64,000 bases of DNA. It comes from Stutzerimonas stutzeri. Its GTDB lineage: Bacteria; Pseudomonadota; Gammaproteobacteria; Pseudomonadales; Pseudomonadaceae. The DNA lies in NCBI RefSeq assembly GCF_002909485.1, contig NZ_PPXG01000002.1:620001-684000 (forward strand), given 5' to 3'. Shown here piece by piece: positions 51,913 to 59,749 of this stretch (within the stretch, counting starts at the first letter, position 1; each line of letters starts with the position of its first letter). The notes under the pieces are model-generated. The model was not told the DNA's origin, did not search any database, and worked only from the letters and a program-made list of their open reading frames with translations. Made by a program: the position numbers and the translations under genes.

Positions 51913-52935
51913 TCATTCCTTATGCATGGCGTGGTAGGCGGCCACGATCTTGTCCGCGTTGGGCAGGGCCCATTGCTCCATGACCGGGGTGAAGGGGATG
52001 GGGATGTCGGGGAAGGCCACCCGCTGCGGGCGCGCCTTGAGCATGCCGATGTCGTGCTCGACGACGCTGGCGATGATTTCGCCGCTGACGCCGAAGCTGT
52101 GATAGTCCTCGTCGATGACGATCAGCCGGCCGGTTTTGCGTACCGAGGCGATGACGTGCTCGCGGTCCAGCGGCACCAGGCTGCGCAGGTCGATGACCTC
52201 GGCGCTGACGCCGTCCTTCTCCAGCTGCGCGGCGGCGCGCAGGGCGTGATGCACGCCGGCGCCGAGGCTGACCAGGCTGACGTCGCGGCCCTCGCGCACC
52301 GTCTTGGCCTTGCCGATCTCGACGATGTAGGGCTCTTCCGGCACCGGCACCGTGGCGCCTTTTTCGGTGCCCAGCCAGCCCATGCCCTGCAGTGACTTGT
52401 GGAAGAGGTACACCACCGGGTTGTCGTCGCGAATCGCCGCGGTCATCAGGCCCTTGGCGTCGTAGGCGTTGCTCGGTACCACGACCTTCATGCCCGGCAG
52501 GTGGGCGAAGGTGCCGTACAGGCACTGCGAGTGCTGGGCGGCGTCCGAGTAACCGGCGCCGGTGGAGGCCATCAACACCATCGGCACCGGCACCTTGCCG
52601 CCGGAGAAGTAGGTGTTTTTGGCCATCAGGTTGTAGATGGCGTCCATGCAGACGCCGAAGAAGTCGACGAACATCAGCTCGACGATCGGCCGCATGCCGT
52701 CCGAGGCAGCGCCCACGGCGGCACCGATAAAGGCGGTCTCGGAGATCGGCGTGTCGCGGATGCGCGTCTTGCCGAACTCGTCATACAGCCCGCGGGTGTT
52801 GCCGAATACGCCGCCGAGCTGGCCGATGTCCTCGCCCATCACGAACACCTTCGGGTCCAGGCGCATCTCCTGCGCCACGGCTTCGGCCATGGCGCGGGCG
52901 ACGGTGAGCTTTCTTTCCTTTACTGCTGTGGTCAT
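51913..52935 (-). CDS. TPP-dependent dehydrogenase E1 component, beta subunit (acetoin/2-oxo acid type)
   Basis: A 340-residue transketolase-like beta subunit: KVFVMGEDIGQLGGVFGNTR near residues 29-48 (with the TPP-contacting Glu), RIRDTPISETAFIGAAVGAA, and VIDLRSLVPLDREHV leading to the C-terminal domain. It pairs with the alpha subunit encoded two genes upstream. The family includes acetoin, pyruvate and branched-chain enzymes; the aco-type neighbourhood favours an alpha-hydroxyketone or diketone. A 2,3-butanediol-type dehydrogenase gene separates the two E1 genes. Confidence 0.88.
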   Translation of the reverse strand: MTTAVKERKLTVARAMAEAVAQEMRLDPKVFVMGEDIGQLGGVFGNTRGLYDEFGKTRIRDTPISETAFIGAAVGAASDGMRPIVELMFVDFFGVCMDAIYNLMAKNTYFSGGKVPVPMVLMASTGAGYSDAAQHSQCLYGTFAHLPGMKVVVPSNAYDAKGLMTAAIRDDNPVVYLFHKSLQGMGWLGTEKGATVPVPEEPYIVEIGKAKTVREGRDVSLVSLGAGVHHALRAAAQLEKDGVSAEVIDLRSLVPLDREHVIASVRKTGRLIVIDEDYHSFGVSGEIIASVVEHDIGMLKARPQRVAFPDIPIPFTPVMEQWALPNADKIVAAYHAMHKE

Positions 52936-52948
52936 GGGGTTCTCCTGC

Positions 52949-54037
52949 TCAGCCGGCCAGTGCGGTGGGGCTGACGATGATCTTGACGTTGCGGTCCTTG
53001 TGGTTGGCCAGCTCCTCGAAGCCCTGCTCGAGGATGTTGTCCAGGCCGATGCGGCCGGTGATCAGCGGCGTGACGTCGATGCGCCCGTCGGTGATCAGGG
53101 CGATGACATCGGCGAATTCGCCGGCATAGGCGAGCGAGCCGATTACCTGTTTCTCGGTAGCGACGATCTCGAAGAAGTTGAACTCCGAGGGTTCCTCGAA
53201 GATGCCGACCATCACGCAGCGACCGGCCTTGCGGATCACGTCGATGGCGAGCTTTGCGGTGGCCTTGTGGCCGATGCACTCGAAGGAGACGCCGGCACCG
53301 TAGCCGCCGGTGAGCGCCTTGATTTCGGCGATGGCGTCGCAGTCGCTGGGGTCGATGACCCGATTGGCACCGACTTCCAGCGCCTTGGCCTTGCGCGCCG
53401 CGGACATTTCCAGGGCAATCACCTGGCCGGCACCAGCGGCCTTGGCGCACATGATGGTGCACAGGCCGATGGTGCCGGCGCCGACCACCACCACGGTTTC
53501 GCCCAAGAGACTGCCGGCCTTTTTCACCGCGTGCATGCCGACGGCCAACGGTTCGATCAGCGCACCGGCCTCCAGCGGAAAGCCTTCCGGCAGGCGGTAG
53601 AGCAGCTCTGCCGGCACGTTGACGAATTCGGCGAAGGCGCCGTTGTTCATCAGCCCGGTGAAGGCCAGCTGCTCGCAGAGGTTGTACTGCCCGGTCTTGC
53701 AGAAGCGGCACTGGCCGCAGTGCTGGCAGGCATCGGCGGCGACCTTGTCGCCCGGCGCGTAGCCCTCGACGCCTTCACCCGTGGCGACGATCTCGCCGCA
53801 GAACTCGTGGCCGAGGATGCACTGGCCCTTGATGCCGGTGAGCGGGTGCGGCGCATCCACCGGAATGAACACCGGGCCGGCGAGGTATTCGTGCAGATCG
53901 GAGCCACAGATTCCGCACCAGTGCACGCGGATCTGCACCCAGCCTGGCTTTGGTGCGCCGGGCAGCGGGACCTGTTCCAGGCGGATGTCCTTGCGGCCGT
54001 GCCAGACGGCGGCGGTCATGGTGGTTTGAATGTTCAT
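52949..54037 (-). CDS. Zinc-dependent 2,3-butanediol-type dehydrogenase (MDR superfamily)
   Basis: A 362-residue medium-chain dehydrogenase. Catalytic zinc ligands are in WCGICGSDLHEYLAGPVFIP and LGHEFCGEIVATG; structural-zinc cysteines are in CQHCGQCRFCKTGQYNLC; the NAD motif is VVVVGAGTIGLCTIM. HEYLAGP plus the HPLTG stretch is typical of (R,R)-2,3-butanediol dehydrogenases. It would interconvert a diol and a hydroxyketone (for example butanediol/acetoin), feeding the TPP-dependent complex. ATG 54037 has GAGGAA upstream. It lies between the two E1 genes, with a REP element and 227 bp before it. Confidence 0.88.
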   Translation of the reverse strand: MNIQTTMTAAVWHGRKDIRLEQVPLPGAPKPGWVQIRVHWCGICGSDLHEYLAGPVFIPVDAPHPLTGIKGQCILGHEFCGEIVATGEGVEGYAPGDKVAADACQHCGQCRFCKTGQYNLCEQLAFTGLMNNGAFAEFVNVPAELLYRLPEGFPLEAGALIEPLAVGMHAVKKAGSLLGETVVVVGAGTIGLCTIMCAKAAGAGQVIALEMSAARKAKALEVGANRVIDPSDCDAIAEIKALTGGYGAGVSFECIGHKATAKLAIDVIRKAGRCVMVGIFEEPSEFNFFEIVATEKQVIGSLAYAGEFADVIALITDGRIDVTPLITGRIGLDNILEQGFEELANHKDRNVKIIVSPTALAG

Positions 54038-54089
54038 CGGGCGTTCCTCTTGTTGTTCTGGCTGGGACATGTTTGCGAGCTCACTCCGG

Positions 54090-54140
54090 AGCGTTGGGTA
54101 CCCGCGGCCTGCATCGCCGCGGGGGCGCGCCTCCTACAGA
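54090..54140. repeat. REP-like element inside the operon
   Basis: A hairpin with 7-bp arms CCCGCGG (54101-54107) and CCGCGGG (54117-54123) is followed by GCGCGCCTCCTACAGAAG. The reverse complement reads like the pseudomonad REP core (CTGTAGGAGGCGCGCC then CGCGG). It occupies part of the 227-bp gap between the E1 alpha stop and the butanediol-dehydrogenase start. Confidence 0.6.
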
Positions 54141-54264
54141 AGCGGTTGGTGCTGGCCTTGGCTTCTGTGGGTGGGCTGCCCTCGGCGCGAGCCTCTTGAC
54201 GCTTTGAGCGGGAGCAACCCGCCAACGCCGCGCGCTATCTGAGCCACGGTCACGGTTCGCGGGA

Positions 54265-55254
54265 CTACACGAAGACCTTCTCCAGCGCTTCTTCCGGGCG
54301 CGGATAAGGGCTCTCGCGGGCGAACTGCACGGCTTCGTCGATGCGGCCGCGGGCGCGTGCGGCGATGTCTTCGGCCTGGGCTTCGCTCATCACGCCTTCG
54401 TCGATCAGGCGCTGGCGGTAGCCGGGAATCGGATCCTTTTTCATCAGGCCGTCCTTCTCGCCTTCGGGGCGATAGGTTTCGCCGTCGCCCATGAAGTGGC
54501 CGGCCAGGCGGTAGGTTTCGATCTCGATGAGGGTCGGGCCGCCACCGGCACGGGCGCGCTCGATGGCTTCACCGGCGGCGCGGAACACGCCGTCCGGGTC
54601 GTTGTTCTCGACGAACACGCCAGGCATGCCGTAGGCCGCCGCGCGCACGTGGTGCTGCGCGATGCAGGTGGCGCTGGCCTTGGCCACCGAGATGCCCCAG
54701 GCGTTGTCCTCGATGACGAACACCACCGGCAGCTTCCACAGCGCGGCGAGGTTCAGCGTTTCGTGGAAGGCGCCCTGGTTGGCCGCGCCCTCGCCGATAA
54801 AGGACACGGCCACACCGGGCTTGCCTTGCATCTGCCGCGACAGCGCCGCGCCGACCGCCGGGCCCATGCCCTCGGCGATGATCCCCGAGCAGGAGAAATT
54901 CACCCGGCCATCGAACAGGTGCATGTGCCCGCCGCGTCCGCCGGACAGGCCGGTGGCCTTGCCGAAGATCTCGGCCATCATCTCGTTGAGGTCCACGCCC
55001 TTGGCCACGGCGATGTGGTGCGGGCGGTGGGTGGCGGTAACGATGTCGCCGGCATCGAGGTGGGCGCAGACACCCACGGCGCAGGGTTCCTGGCCGTTGG
55101 AAAGATGCATCTCACCGGGGATCGGCCCCTTGGCCATGTTGAACACCGGCGTCTTGCCTTCCATGTAGATGCGCTCGATGGATTCCTCCATGTAGCGGCT
55201 GGTCAGCATCTGCTCGTACATCCACAGGCGCTGCGAGTTGTTGGGCTGGGTCAT
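54265..55254 (-). CDS. TPP-dependent dehydrogenase E1 component, alpha subunit (acetoin type)
   Basis: A 329-residue E1 alpha. The TPP motif is SFIGEGAANQGAFHETLNLA ... EDNAWGIS (GxG...N), and GLSGGRGGHMHLFDG precedes it. It would decarboxylate or cleave the substrate and pass the acyl unit to lipoamide. The phosphorylation loop of mammalian E1 alpha is absent, as usual in bacteria. It is followed after a REP element by the butanediol-type dehydrogenase gene and then by E1 beta; separated alpha and beta genes are unusual. Confidence 0.88.
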   Translation of the reverse strand: MTQPNNSQRLWMYEQMLTSRYMEESIERIYMEGKTPVFNMAKGPIPGEMHLSNGQEPCAVGVCAHLDAGDIVTATHRPHHIAVAKGVDLNEMMAEIFGKATGLSGGRGGHMHLFDGRVNFSCSGIIAEGMGPAVGAALSRQMQGKPGVAVSFIGEGAANQGAFHETLNLAALWKLPVVFVIEDNAWGISVAKASATCIAQHHVRAAAYGMPGVFVENNDPDGVFRAAGEAIERARAGGGPTLIEIETYRLAGHFMGDGETYRPEGEKDGLMKKDPIPGYRQRLIDEGVMSEAQAEDIAARARGRIDEAVQFARESPYPRPEEALEKVFV

Positions 55255-55278
55255 GGGTGGACTCCCTTGAGGTTATGG

Positions 55279-56856
55279 TCAGATCGCGCGTTCGTTGAGC
55301 AGCCGGCCGATCTGCTCGGCCTGGCGCAGGGCCAGCGCGACAATGGTGAGGGTGGGGTTCTGGCCGCCGCTGGTGGTGAACTGGCTGCCATCGGAGACGA
55401 ACAGGTTGGGGATGTCATGGCTCTGGCCCCACTTGTTCACCACGCCGTCGCGGGCCTTGGCGCTCATGCGGTTGGTGCCCATGTTGTGGCTGGCCGGGTA
55501 GGGCGGCAGCTCGATGATGTCGGTGGCGCCGGCGGCCTCATAGCACTTGGCGGTGGCGGCAACGCCGTGCTTGCGCATGGCGGCATCCATCGGGTGATCG
55601 CTCTTGGTCACCACCGGAATCGGCAGGCCGTACTGATCCTTTTCGCTGTCATGCAGGGTGATGCGGTTGTTCTCCAGCGGCAGGTCTTCGCCGCACAGCC
55701 AGACCCCGGACATGTGGTTGTACTTTTCCATCCGCGAGGTGAACTGCTTGCCCCAGCCTTTGGGTGTGGGGTCGAGGAATGCGGAGAGGAAGGGCAGGCC
55801 GAGGGCGAGGATTTCCAGGCGGTAACCGCCGACGAAACCGCGCGATGGATCGTTGTAGGACTCGTCGGAGATCACCCCGGCGCAGGTGGTGCCGCGGTGC
55901 ATGTTCACCGGCTTGGGCATCACCGCGAAAATGCCGGCGGTGGTGTGGGTCATGTAGTTGCGCCCGACCTGGCCGGAGGAGTTGGCCAGCCCGTCTGGGA
56001 ACATCGCCGACGCGGAGTTGAGCAACAGCCGCGGAGACTCGATGGAGTTGCCGGCCACGCAGACCACCCAGGCCTTCTGCCGCTGGATGGTGCCGCTGGC
56101 ATCGGCGTAGACCACGGCATTGGCGCGGCCCTTGGCGTCATGCTCGATGCGCAGCACCATCGACTGCGGGCGCACCTCGCAATAACCGCTGGCTTCGGCG
56201 CGGGGAATGTCGGTGTAGAGCGTCGACCACTTAGCGCCCATCTTGCAGCCCTGCATGCAGAAGCCGAGCTGTTGGCAGGCGGCGCGGTCGTCGTAGGGCT
56301 CGGTGTTGATCGCCATCGGCCCGGAGAGGATCTCCTTGTAGCCGACCCGCTTGGCGCCGGTGGCCAGCACCTTGAAGGAGTTGTGCCACGGGTGATAGGC
56401 CATGCCGGTGCTCGGCCCGGTCACACCCATGTGCTTCTCGGCCTTCTCGTACCAGGGCGCCATCTCGTCCAGCGTCACCGGCCAGTCGAGCAGGTTGGCG
56501 CCGGCGATGTCGCCATTGATGCTCTGCATCTTGAATTCGAAGTCACGGAAGCGCAGGGCGATGCCGGCCCAGTGCACCGTGCTGCCGCCGACGCCCTTGA
56601 CGATCCAGGCGGGCAGGGTCGGGTTGTTCTCGGTCAGGTGCCAGCCACCGGCGGCCTGGCGTTTGTCGAGCCAGGAGATCTTCTTGAACATCGTCCACTC
56701 GTCATTCTCGATGTCCTCCAGCGTGTGGCGCTTGCCGGCTTCCAGCACCACGCTGCGAATCTTCTGTTTGGCCAGCGCGTTGGCGAGCGTCCCGCCGCCG
56801 GCACCGGAGCCGATGATCACCACGACGTCATCGTCATCCTGGGCAAAAGTTGCCAT
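55279..56856 (-). CDS. GMC-family FAD-dependent oxidoreductase (dehydrogenase large subunit)
   Basis: A 525-residue flavoprotein with the FAD motif VVVIIGSGAGGGTLANALAK (about residues 11-30), GGSTVHWAGIALRFRDFEF and the C-terminal PNLFVSDGSQFTTSGGQNPT block of the gluconate-dehydrogenase-like GMC group. The LGFCMQGCKMG cysteines parallel the CxFCGFC cluster in the other GMC protein of this window. It should work with the Tat-type small subunit encoded upstream, to oxidise an alcohol in the periplasm. No cytochrome c gene is linked to it. Confidence 0.85.
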   Translation of the reverse strand: MATFAQDDDDVVVIIGSGAGGGTLANALAKQKIRSVVLEAGKRHTLEDIENDEWTMFKKISWLDKRQAAGGWHLTENNPTLPAWIVKGVGGSTVHWAGIALRFRDFEFKMQSINGDIAGANLLDWPVTLDEMAPWYEKAEKHMGVTGPSTGMAYHPWHNSFKVLATGAKRVGYKEILSGPMAINTEPYDDRAACQQLGFCMQGCKMGAKWSTLYTDIPRAEASGYCEVRPQSMVLRIEHDAKGRANAVVYADASGTIQRQKAWVVCVAGNSIESPRLLLNSASAMFPDGLANSSGQVGRNYMTHTTAGIFAVMPKPVNMHRGTTCAGVISDESYNDPSRGFVGGYRLEILALGLPFLSAFLDPTPKGWGKQFTSRMEKYNHMSGVWLCGEDLPLENNRITLHDSEKDQYGLPIPVVTKSDHPMDAAMRKHGVAATAKCYEAAGATDIIELPPYPASHNMGTNRMSAKARDGVVNKWGQSHDIPNLFVSDGSQFTTSGGQNPTLTIVALALRQAEQIGRLLNERAI

Positions 56857-56904
56857 GGGTATTCCTCATCTTGTTCTTGTTGTTATCCCGCGTGCACGGG
56901 GTGC

Positions 56905-57408
56905 TCAGAGCCAGTTCAGGTCGTTGAAGCCGCGGTTGACGTAGCCGCCGTACTCCCAGGACGAACCCTCGTAGCCGAACAGCGGGAACAGCGCCTTGTT
57001 GTCGTACAGGCCGAACATCAAGCTGCTGCGCACGGCCTTGAAGAAGGGGGTGTTTTCGATGTCGGTCAGCAGGGCCACGCGCTCGGCCTCGTCGAGCTGT
57101 TCGAATGGCGAACCATGGACCTGGCGCGCCTGCTGCTGCAGTTCGTCCAGGCCGCGAGCGACCAGGGCTGGCTGTTCATCCACCAGGCCGAGCAAGGGCT
57201 GCACGTAGTGGTGGTCGCTGATGAAGGCGTGGGGAAAGACGTCGCGGCCCATGCGTAACAGGCCATCGGGCAGGTCTGGCAGGCGTTCCTCGGCGAGCAG
57301 GTTCACCGGGATCAGTTGCGACAGGCTGAGTGCCAGCAAGGACTGGCCGGAAATGGAAAGAAAGCGTCGCCGGTTTAGCGTGCCCTGCGGGCGAGCTGAA
57401 TCGTGCAT
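56905..57408 (-). CDS. Tat-exported small subunit of the GMC dehydrogenase (gluconate dehydrogenase subunit 3-like)
   Basis: A 167-residue protein starting with a twin-arginine signal: NRRRFLSISGQSLLALSLSQ at residues 12-31. The remainder looks like a short relative of the gluconate dehydrogenase subunit 3 family. It is the first gene of the aco-like operon, 80 nt or so after the predicted sigma-54 transcription start. It should escort the FAD subunit encoded 48 nt downstream through the Tat system. It is clearly shorter than the homologue at 28816-29556. Confidence 0.75.
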   Translation of the reverse strand: MHDSARPQGTLNRRRFLSISGQSLLALSLSQLIPVNLLAEERLPDLPDGLLRMGRDVFPHAFISDHHYVQPLLGLVDEQPALVARGLDELQQQARQVHGSPFEQLDEAERVALLTDIENTPFFKAVRSSLMFGLYDNKALFPLFGYEGSSWEYGGYVNRGFNDLNWL

Positions 57409-57500
57409 GACATAGCTCCTGATTATTACCGGCAGTTCCGTGGATGATCGGAATGCTGGCGATCTTGTTATGCGAAGAGTTTGTTCCGCAAAACAGTAGG

Positions 57501-57516
57501 AGCAGTTGTCATGCCA
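57501..57516 (-). promoter_or_regulatory. Sigma-54 (-24/-12) promoter of the aco-like operon
   Basis: On the minus strand TGGCATGACAACTGCT matches the sigma-54 consensus TGGCAC-N5-TTGCW with the required GG-N10-GC spacing. Transcription would start near 57490, about 80 nt before the first gene (57408). The palindromes at 57600-57651 lie about 110-160 nt upstream of the start, the normal place for enhancer sites bound by an AcoR-type activator. Confidence 0.75.
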
Positions 57517-57599
57517 ACTTTTATTCAGGGCTTTAGCTTTGGATAAGTAATTGATGCATATGGTTTTTAGGTAACTTGATGGTGCTGTTTTGGTTAATG

Positions 57600-57651
57600 T
57601 GTAAAGCGATTTTAACGTTACACCTGTAAAGCGCTGTAAAGCCCTTTACAG
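57600..57651. promoter_or_regulatory. Enhancer (UAS) sites for the AcoR-type activator
   Basis: The half-site TGTAAAG occurs at 57600, 57625 and 57635, and inverted (CTTTACA) at 57644. The last two make CTGTAAAG-CC-CTTTACAG (57634-57651), an 8-bp-arm palindrome. The 57625 and 57635 copies are 10 bp apart, one helical turn. The array sits between the divergent regulator and operon and upstream of the -24/-12 promoter. Confidence 0.7.
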
Positions 57652-57803
57652 TACGGCGACAATAATATGAACAGACAAAGTGCTTCTAAAGTTCAGGCTG
57701 GTCTGTGCGGTTCTATGGTTTATCCTTCGTTTATTGCAAAACAATAAAGCGTTTCGCTGGAGTGGCCCGCGTCGGTCTGGCGCGAGCGCTTCGAGGAGGA
57801 GGC

Positions 57804-59735
57804 ATGAGTCTGCTATCCGGTCCGGTCAGCCATATCGACGCGGTGCTATCGCTAGCCAATGCGCCGCACCTGCCTGGTGATCGTGATCCGATCATCGCGC
57901 GCTCCTGGCACCGCTGTGTGCACGACTACGGCCTTGATCCGGCGCGACCTGCCGAAGCCCGATTCGTCCCGCGGCAGGTGCTGCGCGAGCATCAGGATCA
58001 GGCCGACGAGCTGATCAATGTCGCCCGCGCTGGCGTCGAGCAGCTCTACCGGCAGATCGCCGAGCTGGGCTACGTGATCCTGCTGACCGACAACCGCGGC
58101 ATCGCCGTGCAGTTTCTCGGCGACCCGGCAGACGAAAAGGCGCATCGCAAGACCGGTCTGTTCCTCGGTTCGGACTGGGGCGAAGACCACGCCGGCACCT
58201 GCGCAGTCGGCACCTGCATCAAGGAGCAGCAGGCGCTCACCTGTCACCAGCACGATCACTTCAGCGTCTGGCACACCAACCTCACCTGTACCGCGGTGCC
58301 CATGTTCAACCCGCACGGGCAGTTGCTGGCGGTGCTGGATATCTCCGCGCTGCATTCACCGCCGACCAAGGATTCCCAGACCTTCGCCCTGCAGCTGGTC
58401 AAGCAGTACGCGCGGATGATCGAGGATGCCTATTTCATGCGCGTCTACCGCGAGCGGCCAATCCTCTGTTTCGACGGTTCCCGCGAGTTCGTCCTGATCA
58501 ACCGCCGCTACCTGCTGGCGCTGGGTGACGATGGCGAGTTGCTCGCTGGCAATACCGCCGCCCGCGGCCTGCTGGCCGAGCACGGGCTATTGATGCCGGG
58601 GCCCTTTGGCTCCCTGGCGCAGGCGCGGATCGACCAATTGTTCGATTGCGAACTGAGCGATGTGCTGAGCATTCCCTACGCCAGTCACGACCAGGTTCGC
58701 GCCTTTCGCACCCATCGTCACCAGCTGTTCTTCGCCGCCTTGATGGAGCCGCGTCGCCGGGTGCCGGAACCGGTCGAACGCAGCGCGCCCGGGGGCCATT
58801 CCGCGCTTGATGCGCTGGCCGACGACGACCCGGTGATGCGCAAGATGCTCGCGCGCGCCAGGCGCCTGTGCAGCGAGCCGCTGAACGTGCTGCTCAATGG
58901 CGAGACCGGGACCGGCAAGGAACGCCTGGCCAAGGCTCTGCATGAGAGCGGCTGCCGGCGCAGCAAACCTTTCGTGGCGATCAACTGCGGCGCGATGCCC
59001 GAATCGCTGATCGAGAGCGAGCTGTTCGGCTACGCCCCCGGCACCTTTACTGGCGCGCGCAGCAAGGGCATGCGCGGGCTGATCCAGCAGGCCGACGGCG
59101 GCACGCTGTTCCTCGATGAGATCGGCGATATGCCGCTGCATTTGCAGACCCGGCTGTTACGGGTGCTGGCCGAGCAGGAAGTGATGCCGCTGGGTGCCGA
59201 GAAACCGGTGAAGGTGGATATCCGCGTGGTGGCCGCCAGCCACCGCGACCTGCGGCAGATGGTCGAGAGTGGGGCGTTTCGCGAGGACCTGTTCTACCGC
59301 CTGAACGGCGCGTCGCTGAAGCTGCCGCCGCTACGCGAGCGAGCCGACAAGGGCTTTCTCATCGAGCGGGTGTTCGCCGAACTCGCCGAGGGCCGGCCGG
59401 GCAATCCGCACCTGCGTGGCGATGCCATGAGTGCGCTGCTGGCCTATCCCTGGCCGGGCAACATCCGCGAGCTGCGCAACGTATTGCAGTACGCGCTGGC
59501 GACCTGTGAGGGTGACGAGATCACCGTGCAGGATCTGCCGGACGAATGCCTGCCACCGATTCTGGCGCGCTGTCGTCAATCGGCGACCGCGGCCGAACCC
59601 GAGTCGGCGACAGCACTGCGCGAGACGCTGCGCCGTCATCGCTGGAACGTCAGCGCCGCCGCGCGCGAACTTGGCGTGTCGCGACCGACGATGTATCGCC
59701 GCATGCGCGTGCTGGGTATCGAAGCGCCGGTGTGA
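57804..59735 (+). CDS. AcoR-type sigma-54-dependent transcriptional activator (GAF, AAA+, Fis HTH)
   Basis: A 643-residue enhancer-binding protein. Residues about 60-210 form an AcoR-like GAF sensor domain (LLTDNRGIAVQFLGD...). The AAA+ domain runs about 345-560 with Walker A LNGETGTGKERLAK, Walker B GGTLFLDEIGDM, and a sigma-54-contact loop that reads GTFTGA instead of GAFTGA. A Fis-type HTH ends the protein (WNVSAAARELGVSRPTMYRR). ATG 57804 has AGGAGGAGG upstream; the longer frame is unsupported. It is divergent from the operon and should activate its sigma-54 promoter in response to a small molecule such as an alpha-hydroxyketone. Confidence 0.9.
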   Translation: MSLLSGPVSHIDAVLSLANAPHLPGDRDPIIARSWHRCVHDYGLDPARPAEARFVPRQVLREHQDQADELINVARAGVEQLYRQIAELGYVILLTDNRGIAVQFLGDPADEKAHRKTGLFLGSDWGEDHAGTCAVGTCIKEQQALTCHQHDHFSVWHTNLTCTAVPMFNPHGQLLAVLDISALHSPPTKDSQTFALQLVKQYARMIEDAYFMRVYRERPILCFDGSREFVLINRRYLLALGDDGELLAGNTAARGLLAEHGLLMPGPFGSLAQARIDQLFDCELSDVLSIPYASHDQVRAFRTHRHQLFFAALMEPRRRVPEPVERSAPGGHSALDALADDDPVMRKMLARARRLCSEPLNVLLNGETGTGKERLAKALHESGCRRSKPFVAINCGAMPESLIESELFGYAPGTFTGARSKGMRGLIQQADGGTLFLDEIGDMPLHLQTRLLRVLAEQEVMPLGAEKPVKVDIRVVAASHRDLRQMVESGAFREDLFYRLNGASLKLPPLRERADKGFLIERVFAELAEGRPGNPHLRGDAMSALLAYPWPGNIRELRNVLQYALATCEGDEITVQDLPDECLPPILARCRQSATAAEPESATALRETLRRHRWNVSAAARELGVSRPTMYRRMRVLGIEAPV

Positions 59736-59749
59736 CCGGCGCCTGGGTG

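Larger units (their letters stand above)
57409..57803. promoter_or_regulatory. Divergent control region of the aco-like operon and its activator
   Basis: This 395-bp region contains the -24/-12 promoter reading left, the TGTAAAG half-site array and, further right, the ribosome site GAGGAGGAGG of the activator gene. It is notably AT-rich around 57520-57620, which would help DNA bending for sigma-54 activation. The activator promoter was not located. Confidence 0.6.

Noticed and set aside
54496..57258. A 920-residue plus-strand frame opposite E1 alpha and the GMC gene
   Set aside because: Low-complexity Gly/Ala/His/Val-rich translation with no recognisable domain; the minus strand encodes clear enzymes.
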